A stretch of 64,000 nucleotides of DNA from CAYLGT01 sp964383465 (GTDB lineage Bacteria > Patescibacteriota > Saccharimonadia > Saccharimonadales > Saccharimonadaceae): the NCBI GenBank assembly GCA_964383465.1, contig CAYLGT010000002.1, forward strand, positions 1-64,000, in the 5' to 3' direction. A program made the translations under genes and the position numbers. Shown piece by piece: positions 8,398 through 15,754 of this stretch; position 1 is the first letter of the stretch; each line of letters begins with the position of its first letter. The notes under the pieces were generated by a model, which saw only the letters and a list, made by a program, of their open reading frames with translations, had not been told where the DNA came from and ran no database searches.

Positions 8398-8404
8398 AGG
8401 GGTT

Positions 8405-8431
8405 GGTGGGGCAAGCATTGCTTACCCCACC
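8405..8431 (-). terminator. Perfect 3' UTR hairpin of the 8441-8908 gene
   Basis: GGTGGGGCAAGC / GCTTACCCCACC stem of about 12 bp with no T run of its own; it lies between stop codon and the true terminator and may protect the 3' end. Confidence 0.55.
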
Positions 8432-8440
8432 GCCCGACGA

Positions 8441-8908
8441 TCAGGCCTCGATGAAGATGAGATCGGAGTCCATGATGCCACCCTTGCGGGTGACCTTGTC
8501 CTGGCACATGCCGACGAGCAGGTCGGCCATCATGCCGGCGAACGCTTCGTCGATGACGGCCTGCACGCCGCTGAAGGCGACCACCAGGCCGTCTCGCCAG
8601 ACACTGCCGCCGTACTTGACGTCACCGTCCTCGTAGAGGTGCGGAGCGTTCTGCTGAACGTCGCGACTGCTCATGCCGGTTCTGGCCGAGAGCTCGGCCT
8701 TGGCGTGAGCGATGACGCGGTACTTCTCGGCGTCCGGGTGCTTGACGTCGACGTCGGCCGCGAACAACGGCTCGTCGGTCTGGGGGTCGAGGACCACCAC
8801 GGTTCCGGCGCACTTGTTGGCGATGCCGGTGTCGGCGGCGACCACGACGGCCGCCTCGACGGCCTCCCAGGCCTTCAGGCACATCTTGCCAGTGAGCAGA
8901 GCACTCAT
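8441..8908 (-). CDS. Orphan protein, weakly GlcG/HbpS-like, 155 aa (cassette gene)
   Basis: The order of elements (helix with KAWEAVEAAVVVAADTG, a strand TVVVLDP, FAADVDVKHPD, HAKAELSARTGMSS, then GGSVWRDGLVVAFSGV and a final helix) recalls the GlcG/HbpS (DUF336) fold, whose members bind heme or small molecules. This is a fold-level guess from the pattern only. Codons are much more G+C-rich than in neighbouring nusA. It has its own consensus promoter (8966-8994), a GGAG Shine-Dalgarno 9 bases before the ATG, and two hairpins after the stop: a complete cassette inserted between the peptidase and nusA. Confidence 0.6.
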   Translation of the reverse strand: MSALLTGKMCLKAWEAVEAAVVVAADTGIANKCAGTVVVLDPQTDEPLFAADVDVKHPDAEKYRVIAHAKAELSARTGMSSRDVQQNAPHLYEDGDVKYGGSVWRDGLVVAFSGVQAVIDEAFAGMMADLLVGMCQDKVTRKGGIMDSDLIFIEA

Positions 8909-8965
8909 ATGTCTGTCTCCATCTGCTTGTCGGGGTGCGGGTCACTCCTGTGACTGCATTATTTT

Positions 8966-8994
8966 ATTATAACAAAAAATAAACATTATGTCAA
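8966..8994 (-). promoter_or_regulatory. Strong promoter of the 8441-8908 cassette
   Basis: Minus strand TTGACA (8989-8994), 17-base spacer with a T run, TATAAT (8966-8971). The predicted transcript begins with a small GTCAC/GTGAC hairpin. Confidence 0.85.
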
Positions 8995-9020
8995 ATGTTG
9001 CATAATTACTCAAATACGCA

Positions 9021-9026
9021 TATACT
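9021..9026 (+). promoter_or_regulatory. -10 box of nusA
   Basis: TATACT; predicted start near 9033, giving a leader of about 60 bases that contains a terminator-like hairpin. Confidence 0.55.
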
Positions 9027-9040
9027 GTGACATGTACAGA

Positions 9041-9064
9041 TCCGGCCGGCAGGTCGGAGTTTTT
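9041..9064 (+). terminator. Attenuator-like terminator in the nusA leader
   Basis: Stem TCCGGCC/GGTCGGA (7 bp with one G-U), loop GGCA, then GTTTTT. It sits between the -10 box and the ribosome-binding site of nusA, the place expected of an attenuator. Confidence 0.6.
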
Positions 9065-9092
9065 CATTCCAAGATGTAACGAAAGGATATAC

Positions 9093-10217
9093 ATGGAAGA
9101 CCTCAACGTAAAACAACTGATCCAAGTGATCGGGACAATTGCAGAAGAAAAGAATCTCCCCGAAGAGACCGTGATGGACGTTGTCCAGCAGGCTATCGCG
9201 GCAGCATGGCGCCGTGACAACGGTGACCGTGAACAAGACGTCCGTGCTGAGCTGAACACCGTCAACGGTACCGCAAAAGTATTTGTGATGTACCAGGTCG
9301 TCGAAGAAGTTGAGAACCCAGCAACCGAACTGACTGAAGAAGCTGCCCAGAAACTGAAGAAGGGTGCAAAAGTTGGTGACGTTGTCGAAGAAAGTTTCGA
9401 CGCTACCCACTTCGGCCGCGTAGCCGCTCAGACTGCCAAGCAGGTCGTTTTGCAGAAGCTTCGTGAAGCTGAACGCGAAGTGGTCATGGAAGAGTTTGCC
9501 GACAAGATCGGTACGGTTATCACCGGTACTGTTCAGCGCGTCGAGCCACGTGTCGTACGTGTCGAGCTCGGTAAAGCTATCGGCATTTTGCCACAGAGCG
9601 AACAAATCCCCGGTGAATACTACAGCATCGGTTCGCGTATCAAAGTGTTCCTCAAAGACGTAGAGCGCGAAAACCGTGGCCCACAGCTGATTCTGAGCCG
9701 CGCCAACGAAGCCTTCGTAGAGTACCTGTTCCGCCAGGAAGTTCCTGAGATGGAAACTGGTGCAGTCGAAATCAAGAACCTGGCTCGTGAAGCCGGAAAG
9801 CGAACCAAGCTGGCCGTTGCGAGCACAGTTCCAGGTGTTGACCCAGTTGGTACCTTTGTCGGTGGTCACGGTACACGTGTCACTGCCGTTATGAACGAGA
9901 TTGGTGACCAGGAAAAGATCGACATCGTGACCTATGACGATGACATCAAGAACTACATCGCAAACGCACTGAGCCCAGCTGAGATCGCAAGTATCGAAGT
10001 CGATGAAAAAGACAAACGGGCTAAAGTATTTGTAAATGAAGACCAGCAATCAATCGCGATTGGTCGTGGCGGTCAAAATGTTCGTCTTGCTAGTAAACTA
10101 ACCGGTTACGAACTAGACATCGAAACTGCTGTACCAAAGCCAGCAGCCGCTCCAAAGCCAAAAAAGAACATCGAAGACAGCCTACTCAGTGCTGTTGAAG
10201 AAGTCAGCGAAGAATAA
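9093..10217 (+). CDS. nusA: Transcription termination/antitermination factor NusA
   Basis: Binds RNA polymerase and nascent RNA and controls pausing, termination and antitermination. The 374-residue protein has the N-terminal polymerase-binding domain (to about residue 130), an S1 domain (GTVITGTVQRVEPRVVRVEL), KH1 (GKRTKLAVAS, GHGTRVTAVMNE) and KH2 (SIAIGRGGQNVRLASKLTG), then a short Pro/Lys tail without acidic repeats. Start ATG 9093 is preceded by GAAAGGA; the open frame extends upstream but lacks another ribosome site. The leader carries a terminator-like hairpin, suggesting self-control by NusA. A CIRCE operator and clpC follow. Confidence 0.96.
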   Translation: MEDLNVKQLIQVIGTIAEEKNLPEETVMDVVQQAIAAAWRRDNGDREQDVRAELNTVNGTAKVFVMYQVVEEVENPATELTEEAAQKLKKGAKVGDVVEESFDATHFGRVAAQTAKQVVLQKLREAEREVVMEEFADKIGTVITGTVQRVEPRVVRVELGKAIGILPQSEQIPGEYYSIGSRIKVFLKDVERENRGPQLILSRANEAFVEYLFRQEVPEMETGAVEIKNLAREAGKRTKLAVASTVPGVDPVGTFVGGHGTRVTAVMNEIGDQEKIDIVTYDDDIKNYIANALSPAEIASIEVDEKDKRAKVFVNEDQQSIAIGRGGQNVRLASKLTGYELDIETAVPKPAAAPKPKKNIEDSLLSAVEEVSEE

Positions 10218-10235
10218 AAAGCTGAGAAAAACAAA

Positions 10236-10262
10236 CTAGCACTCTTGCATGGAGAGTGCTAG
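10236..10262 (+). promoter_or_regulatory. CIRCE operator (HrcA site) of clpC
   Basis: CTAGCACTC - 9 bases - GAGTGCTAG. The CIRCE consensus is TTAGCACTC-N9-GAGTGCTAA; only the outermost pair differs. The 9-base centre contains the -35 box of clpC, so HrcA binding would block the promoter. The hairpin followed by TTTT may also terminate nusA transcription. Confidence 0.85.
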
Positions 10263-10273
10263 TTTTATATACT
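10245..10273 (+). promoter_or_regulatory. Promoter of clpC
   Basis: TTGCAT (10245-10250), 17-base spacer, TATACT (10268-10273); the -35 box is in the CIRCE loop. Confidence 0.75.
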
Positions 10274-10302
10274 AGGAGTAACCCAAAGAAGGGGGGACAC
10301 CT

Positions 10303-12600
10303 ATGGATAGTTTGAATGATTTTGTACACAGACTGACAGATAACGCTCGAGGGAGCCTTGAGCAAGCAGATATGATTGCGCGCAGTCTGGGCAGTGCCTA
10401 TATAGGTACCGAACATCTGCTGCTGGGCGTGTTGAGCCAGGAAACCTCGGTTGGCGCTAAGATGCTTGCCGACGCAGGTATCACGCTGGAGCGTGCTCGA
10501 GTCGCCCTAAATCTCACCCCTAGAGCACTTGTTGTAAGCACGGGCGCTAAAGGTCTTAGCGAGACCGCCAAACTGACTCTTCGTATGAGCTGGGATGTGG
10601 CGCAGGAGTTCCACCAGGACTACTGCGGGACCGAACATATACTTTTTAGCATCCTGAGTCAGAAAAACGCACGCGCAACTGTACTACTACGCGACATGAA
10701 TGTGTCGGTCGATGAGCTGCTCGGAGACATCGAAAATTATCTGAATCGTCAACATATAGAGGGCGACGACGTTGATCCACCATCTTCCCAGAAAACCAAG
10801 AGAGTACGCAGAAGTAAGCACCAAGCTCTCGACACGTTTGGCACCGATTTGACGCATATGGCGAAGAATGACGAGCTCGACCCGGTTATCGGTCGTGATG
10901 AGCAAATCGCACGTATGATCACCATCCTCAGTCGTCGAACAAAAAACAATCCTATCCTGATCGGTGAGCCTGGCGTGGGAAAGACGGCGATCGTTGAAGG
11001 CCTTGCACAGCGAATTGCAGCCGAAGATGTGCCGGATCACCTACTCGACAAACAGGTGTATCAGCTCGACATTGCCGCCATGGTGGCAGGTACAAAGTAT
11101 CGTGGCGAGTTCGAAGAGCGACTCAAAAAAGTGGTCGAAGAGCTGACGGCGGACACAGACGTAATTGTGTTTATCGACGAGCTGCATTTGCTGATTGGCG
11201 CTGGCGCTGCCGAGGGTTCTATGGACGCAGCCAACATATTGAAGCCAGCACTCGCAAGGGGCAAGCTGCGCATGATTGGAGCGACTACCCTCGACGAATA
11301 CAGGAAGCATATCGAAAAAGATGCTGCTTTCGAGCGTCGTTTGCAGCCTATCGTCGTCGGAGAGCCGAGCCTCAAAGATACAAAAGCTATCCTAAGTGGT
11401 ATGCGCGAAAAGTATGAACAGCATCATGGCGTTAAAGTGAGCGATGAACTCATAGAAGATGTTGTTTATCTCGCCGACCGCTATATAAACGAGCGATTTA
11501 TGCCTGACAAGGCGCTCGATGTGCTCGACGAGGCGAGTTCGTTGGTGCGCGTTCAACGTGGCAAGACGCCGCAAAAGGCGAGGGAATACCAGCAGGAAAT
11601 TCGTTCACTGTCCGAAAAGATGGAAGACGCGGTTGCTTCTCAGGACTACGAACGCGCAGCGCTCTACAAGATGCGGATCTCTCGGCTCAAAGAACAAATA
11701 GCTGCAATTAAAAAGCCTGGCGCCACTATGTCGCTGAGCTATGGTGACATAGCAAATGCCGTTGCGACTATGAGCGGCGTGCCAGTCCAGCAACTAAAGC
11801 GTTCCGAGGCGAATCTACTTCGCAAACTCGAGCGACACTTGTCCAAGCACCTCATAGGTCAAAAAGAAGCGATCGAGACAGTCAGTAAGGCGGTGCGTCG
11901 AAGTCGTAGTGGCATCGGTGAAAGCAGGCGTCCTATCGGCTCATTCATCTTTATGGGTCCTACGGGTGTTGGGAAAACAGAGCTTGCNNNNNNNNNNNNN
12001 NNNNNNNNNNNNNNNNNNNNNNNNNNNNNNNNNNNNNNNNNNNNNNNNNNNNNNNNNNNNNNNNNNNNNNNNNNNNNNNNNNNNNNNATCCTGACAAGCA
12101 ACCTCGGCGCACAGGCCATGCAAAAAGAAGCCAGTCTCGGGTTTAGCGCTCGTTCGGAAGCGGAACTAAAGAACCTCGAAGTTGTCCATGAAGATAACAA
12201 ACGTGCAGCAATGGAAGCACTTGAAAAGCGTATGCGTCCGGAGCTTATCAACCGATTCGACAGTATCGTGGTGTTCCATTCGTTATCACGTGACGATGTC
12301 AGTAAGATCTTTGATTTGCTTATCGAGAATCTTCGATCTCGTATAAATCGTAAGGGTATCGGCCTCAACGTGACTCCAGCAGCCAAAAAATGGCTCATCG
12401 CCAAGGGATACGACAGTAAAAACGGTGCTCGGCCACTCCGCCGCGTCATCCAAAATGAGCTGGAACATGCAATTGCAGAAGGAGTGCTCGCTGGTGACTA
12501 CGCAAAAGGTGACATACTACAAGTCAAAGTAGCCCGTGATAGACTGGAAATAACCAGGACTCAGGAGGCACAAAAAACGCGTGCAACGCACACATCATAA
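10303..12600 (+). CDS. clpC: ATP-dependent Clp protease ATPase ClpC (interrupted by an assembly gap)
   Basis: AAA+ unfoldase that feeds substrates to ClpP. Visible: double Clp-N repeat (residues 1-145), first AAA module with GEPGVGKTAIVEG (near 223), a UVR motif (residues about 427-462), second AAA module with GPTGVGKTEL (near 551), then sensor region LTSNLGAQ and the RPELINRFD stretch. Positions 11988-12087 are N and remove Walker B and the pore loop of the second module. The Shine-Dalgarno is GGGGGGA. The CIRCE operator predicts heat-shock control with clpP, which has the same element. The end overlaps the next gene by 20 bases. Confidence 0.95.
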   Translation: MDSLNDFVHRLTDNARGSLEQADMIARSLGSAYIGTEHLLLGVLSQETSVGAKMLADAGITLERARVALNLTPRALVVSTGAKGLSETAKLTLRMSWDVAQEFHQDYCGTEHILFSILSQKNARATVLLRDMNVSVDELLGDIENYLNRQHIEGDDVDPPSSQKTKRVRRSKHQALDTFGTDLTHMAKNDELDPVIGRDEQIARMITILSRRTKNNPILIGEPGVGKTAIVEGLAQRIAAEDVPDHLLDKQVYQLDIAAMVAGTKYRGEFEERLKKVVEELTADTDVIVFIDELHLLIGAGAAEGSMDAANILKPALARGKLRMIGATTLDEYRKHIEKDAAFERRLQPIVVGEPSLKDTKAILSGMREKYEQHHGVKVSDELIEDVVYLADRYINERFMPDKALDVLDEASSLVRVQRGKTPQKAREYQQEIRSLSEKMEDAVASQDYERAALYKMRISRLKEQIAAIKKPGATMSLSYGDIANAVATMSGVPVQQLKRSEANLLRKLERHLSKHLIGQKEAIETVSKAVRRSRSGIGESRRPIGSFIFMGPTGVGKTELXXXXXXXXXXXXXXXXXXXXXXXXXXXXXXXXXXILTSNLGAQAMQKEASLGFSARSEAELKNLEVVHEDNKRAAMEALEKRMRPELINRFDSIVVFHSLSRDDVSKIFDLLIENLRSRINRKGIGLNVTPAAKKWLIAKGYDSKNGARPLRRVIQNELEHAIAEGVLAGDYAKGDILQVKVARDRLEITRTQEAQKTRATHTS
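11988..12087. other. Assembly gap (100 N) inside clpC
   Basis: One hundred N, a common placeholder length. From the usual spacing of ClpC between the second Walker A and the TSN-x-GA sensor, about 98 residues (near 295 bases) should be missing, not 33. Confidence 0.9.
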
Positions 12601-13573
12601 ACGGTCCATTTTTCAGCTCGTTACGAGCCTCCTCATTATCGCAATTGCGGTGTGGGTATTCTTTTCACGGCAGTACTTGCTCGATCAGATTGTCGTTTGG
12701 CGCTTCACGCCAACAGCTGAAGTAAAAGCACTTGCATCTCGTGGCGAGATGTCTGAGAAGGGTACATTCCTTTTCTACGCCTCGAGACCAGAGCTACTAG
12801 AGCGATCACAGTTTAACGGCGCTTGTAAGTCGGTAGCGACAGAACAGACCGCAGTGCTGGGCTGCTATACGTCGGGTCGGATCTATGTGTTCGACATCGA
12901 CAATCAAAAACTTGACGGAATCAAGGAAGTGACAGCGGCACACGAGATGCTACACGCGGCCTATGAACGATTGCCGGAGTCAGAGAAGACACGTGTCGAT
13001 AGTTTGCTGAAAAAACAAGATCTCGGTGCGGACAAAGCGCGCATCGATGAACTGATGGCTGGCTACGCGAAAAGTGAGCCTGGCGAGCAAATGAATGAGC
13101 TTCACTCTATACTGGGCACGGAAGTTGCGTCGCTAAGTCCAGAGCTCGAACAGTATTATAGAAGTTATTTTGCAGATAGAAGTAAAGTGACCCAGCTTGC
13201 TAAACAGTACATGAGTGTGTTTGACCAGCTCAAGCAGCAGCAGGAAAATTTGGTTACCGAGCTTAATTCACTTGCCGATACTATCGATGCAAAAGTAGCA
13301 GACTACAAAAGTGCGTCAGCGGCGCTGAACAGTGATGTTTCAAGTTTTAACTCTCGCGCTTCATCTGGCACCATGACGAGGGACGAATTTGATCGACAGC
13401 GTGCGGTGTTGGTTGCTCGACAAGCAAGCCTGAAGCGTGATTATGACGAAATTCAGTCGCTCGTCGCGCAGTATGATGAAAAAAAGAAGCAACTCGATGC
13501 GCTCAACCTAGAATCAAATGCACTGAACCGCAGCATCAACAGCTCGCTACCGGATGTAAAGGAGATTCAGTAA
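12581..13573 (+). CDS. Membrane-anchored protein with an HExxH motif and coiled coil, 330 aa
   Basis: One N-terminal membrane segment (residues about 10-30, LVTSLLIIAIAVWVFF) anchors an outer domain that contains AAHEMLHAAYE, a zincin HExxH site, near residue 120; two cysteines (NGACKS, VLGCYT) precede it. The C-terminal third (about 200-320) is a long Gln/Lys/Asp-rich coiled coil. A membrane metallopeptidase is likely, but no third zinc ligand can be named. The GTG start lies inside the end of clpC and the stop abuts radA, so it is translated from the clpC-radA operon and may act in envelope stress. Confidence 0.75.
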   Translation: MQRTHHKRSIFQLVTSLLIIAIAVWVFFSRQYLLDQIVVWRFTPTAEVKALASRGEMSEKGTFLFYASRPELLERSQFNGACKSVATEQTAVLGCYTSGRIYVFDIDNQKLDGIKEVTAAHEMLHAAYERLPESEKTRVDSLLKKQDLGADKARIDELMAGYAKSEPGEQMNELHSILGTEVASLSPELEQYYRSYFADRSKVTQLAKQYMSVFDQLKQQQENLVTELNSLADTIDAKVADYKSASAALNSDVSSFNSRASSGTMTRDEFDRQRAVLVARQASLKRDYDEIQSLVAQYDEKKKQLDALNLESNALNRSINSSLPDVKEIQ

Positions 13574-14926
13574 ATGGCCAAGCGAACGTCACGCTATGTC
13601 TGTCAGCAGTGTGGTACGAGCTACCCGAAGTGGGTAGGCAAGTGCGATAATTGCGGCGCATGGAATAGTCTGGTTGAAGAAGCGGCCGCAGTCGAGAAAA
13701 AGGCCGTTGTTGATCGTAGCCGTGGGGCGCAGCTAAAAGCTGAAAAACTGGGCGAAGTAAAAGTTGAATCGCTTAGTACACGTCTTGCGACCGGACTTGG
13801 GCAGCTCGACGAGGTGCTAGGTGGAGGGTTGATGCCCGGAGGCGTTGTTTTACTTGCTGGTCAGCCAGGCATCGGCAAAAGTACACTACTCCTCCAGCTA
13901 GTGCTGGCAATTGGTGCTGCCAAGCGAACACTTTATGTGAGCGGAGAAGAGTCTGCCGGGCAAGTGAAACTCCGTGCCGAGCGCCTCGGAAAAGGTGCCG
14001 CTGAACTAGTGGAGCTGGCGGCCACGACCAGCGCTGACGATATAGCTGCGACGATTGCGTCTGGCGAGTATGAGCTTGTCATCGTTGACTCCATGCAGAC
14101 GGTGGCTATGGCTGAAGTGGCGTCGGCGCCGGGTACGGTCAGCCAGATCACAAACTCGGCAAATATCATCATCCGCGCAGCAAAAGCAACTAACACGGCT
14201 GTCGTGCTAGTTGGCCATGTGACGAAAGAAGGAAGCATCGCCGGCCCGAAGGTACTCGAGCACTTAGTCGATGTCGTGTTGCAGTTTGAGGGGGATCGTT
14301 ATGGTGGCTTCAAGTTGCTTCGGGCAGTGAAGAATCGTTATGGAGCGACGAGTGAAGTAGCCATTTTGGAGATGGATGGTGAAGGGCTGAAGGAGGTTGA
14401 AAATGCCTCAGCGAGCTTGCTTGCCGAGCGTGGCAAAAGTGACGGTTCTGTTGTGCTCGCGACTATGGAGGGCAATCGTCCGCTGCTGGTTGAGATCCAG
14501 GCGCTTGTCAATCCGACGCATTTCGGCTATCCTAAGCGCACGGCAAGTGGGTTCGACCTGAACCGCCTCACACTTCTCATCGCAGTGCTGGAAAAACGCA
14601 CGAAACTGGATTTATCCGACAAAGACGTTTTTATAAATGTTGTGGGAGGCCTCAAACTGGTTGATCCTGCTGCCGACCTCGCTGTGTGTATGGCAATTGC
14701 CAGCGCCAGCGCTGAACGACGGCTCCCCGATGACGTAGTTGTCTTTGGTGAAGTCGGGCTTGGCGGAGAGATACGCCGTGTCACCTCAGTAACACCTCGC
14801 ATCGCTGAAGCCAAAAAACTTGGTTTCACGCGTGCACTCGGTCCAGATATGACCGACAAGAATTCATTTATCACACCGGTTACTGATCTTCGCGACGGAC
14901 TCAATACTTATCTCACTAAAAAATAA
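13574..14926 (+). CDS. radA: DNA repair protein RadA (Sms)
   Basis: RecA-like helicase that extends strand exchange during recombination and natural transformation. All parts are present in 450 residues: zinc finger CxxC...CxxC (YVCQQCGTSYPKWVGKCDNC), Walker A GQPGIGKSTLL near residue 97, the RadA-specific KNRYG motif, and the Lon-like C-terminal domain. The ATG follows the previous stop directly (TAAATG). The intact zinc finger contrasts with the missing zinc sites in PilB and RpoC in this window. It is followed by a PIN-TRAM gene. Confidence 0.96.
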   Translation: MAKRTSRYVCQQCGTSYPKWVGKCDNCGAWNSLVEEAAAVEKKAVVDRSRGAQLKAEKLGEVKVESLSTRLATGLGQLDEVLGGGLMPGGVVLLAGQPGIGKSTLLLQLVLAIGAAKRTLYVSGEESAGQVKLRAERLGKGAAELVELAATTSADDIAATIASGEYELVIVDSMQTVAMAEVASAPGTVSQITNSANIIIRAAKATNTAVVLVGHVTKEGSIAGPKVLEHLVDVVLQFEGDRYGGFKLLRAVKNRYGATSEVAILEMDGEGLKEVENASASLLAERGKSDGSVVLATMEGNRPLLVEIQALVNPTHFGYPKRTASGFDLNRLTLLIAVLEKRTKLDLSDKDVFINVVGGLKLVDPAADLAVCMAIASASAERRLPDDVVVFGEVGLGGEIRRVTSVTPRIAEAKKLGFTRALGPDMTDKNSFITPVTDLRDGLNTYLTKK

Positions 14927-14935
14927 AGGAATTTT

Positions 14936-15754
14936 ATGGAAATACTTATCATCACCCTTTTGTTTGTGGTGCTTTCACAAACATCATTTTTGGCATATCG
15001 CCAACTCTCTCAGCAAGGCATTTCTAAAGGGGCAATCCTGCTCGACACGAGCGTGCTTATCGATGGACGAATTGTCGAGATAGTGCGTTCAGGACTGGTG
15101 AGTGAACGACTGATCGTGCCTCGTTCTGTGGTTCGTGAACTGCAATTTATGGCTGACAGAGCCGACCATGACAAGCGTGAACGAGCCCGCTTTGGTCTCG
15201 ACATCATAGAAAAGCTTCAAGAAATCGTTGGAACACAGGTTGAGGTAAAAGAGGACGGTATAACTTCGCAGCACGGTGTCGATGAGCAGCTTATCAACCT
15301 CGCCAAGGGCTACAAGGCAAAGCTTTGTACGGTGGACTATAACCTCAACAAAGCCGCCCGAGTGCAGGCTGTGGAGGTTGTAAACATCAACGAGCTCGCC
15401 CACGCACTTCGTGTCGTCCACCTACCGGGCGAAAAGGTAAATGTGCCACTTGTGCAGCCTGGCCAGGACAAGAAACAGGCTGTGGGCTACCTAGACGACG
15501 GCACAATGGTTGTCGTCGATGACGCCAGGGAAGCGATAGGCAAAACCATAGAAGTGCAACTGACTCGAGTGTTACAAACAACCGCAGGCCGGATGATGTT
15601 TGCGAAACGAACCTCCCAGCCGCAATCACCCCGCAGTACTGATAGTCGCGCTCCGAAAAAAGAGCGTTCGACTAGGGTGGGGAAGAAACCACTCCAAAAA
15701 CGACGCAGCACACCCGAAGATGCGCTGGTCGAACTGGCGAATGAGAAGCGCTAG
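14936..15754 (+). CDS. PIN-TRAM domain protein (YacL-like)
   Basis: 272 residues: an N-terminal hydrophobic segment (residues 1-20), a PIN nuclease-fold domain with the acidic residues of LLDTSVLIDGR, the middle E/D (VVRELQ, DKRERARFGLDII) and LCTVDYNLNK, then a TRAM domain (GYLDDGTMVVVDDAREAIGK) and a basic tail. The family is membrane-linked and presumed to act on RNA. It starts 9 bases after radA with an AAGGAA ribosome site. Its stop overlaps the stop of the convergent PBP gene within a single CTAG. Confidence 0.88.
   Translation: MEILIITLLFVVLSQTSFLAYRQLSQQGISKGAILLDTSVLIDGRIVEIVRSGLVSERLIVPRSVVRELQFMADRADHDKRERARFGLDIIEKLQEIVGTQVEVKEDGITSQHGVDEQLINLAKGYKAKLCTVDYNLNKAARVQAVEVVNINELAHALRVVHLPGEKVNVPLVQPGQDKKQAVGYLDDGTMVVVDDAREAIGKTIEVQLTRVLQTTAGRMMFAKRTSQPQSPRSTDSRAPKKERSTRVGKKPLQKRRSTPEDALVELANEKR

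Noticed and set aside
9006..10049. Long open frame (347 codons) on the minus strand over nusA
   Set aside because: It is the shadow of a well-supported gene; the translation has no family features and the plus-strand NusA motifs are clear.
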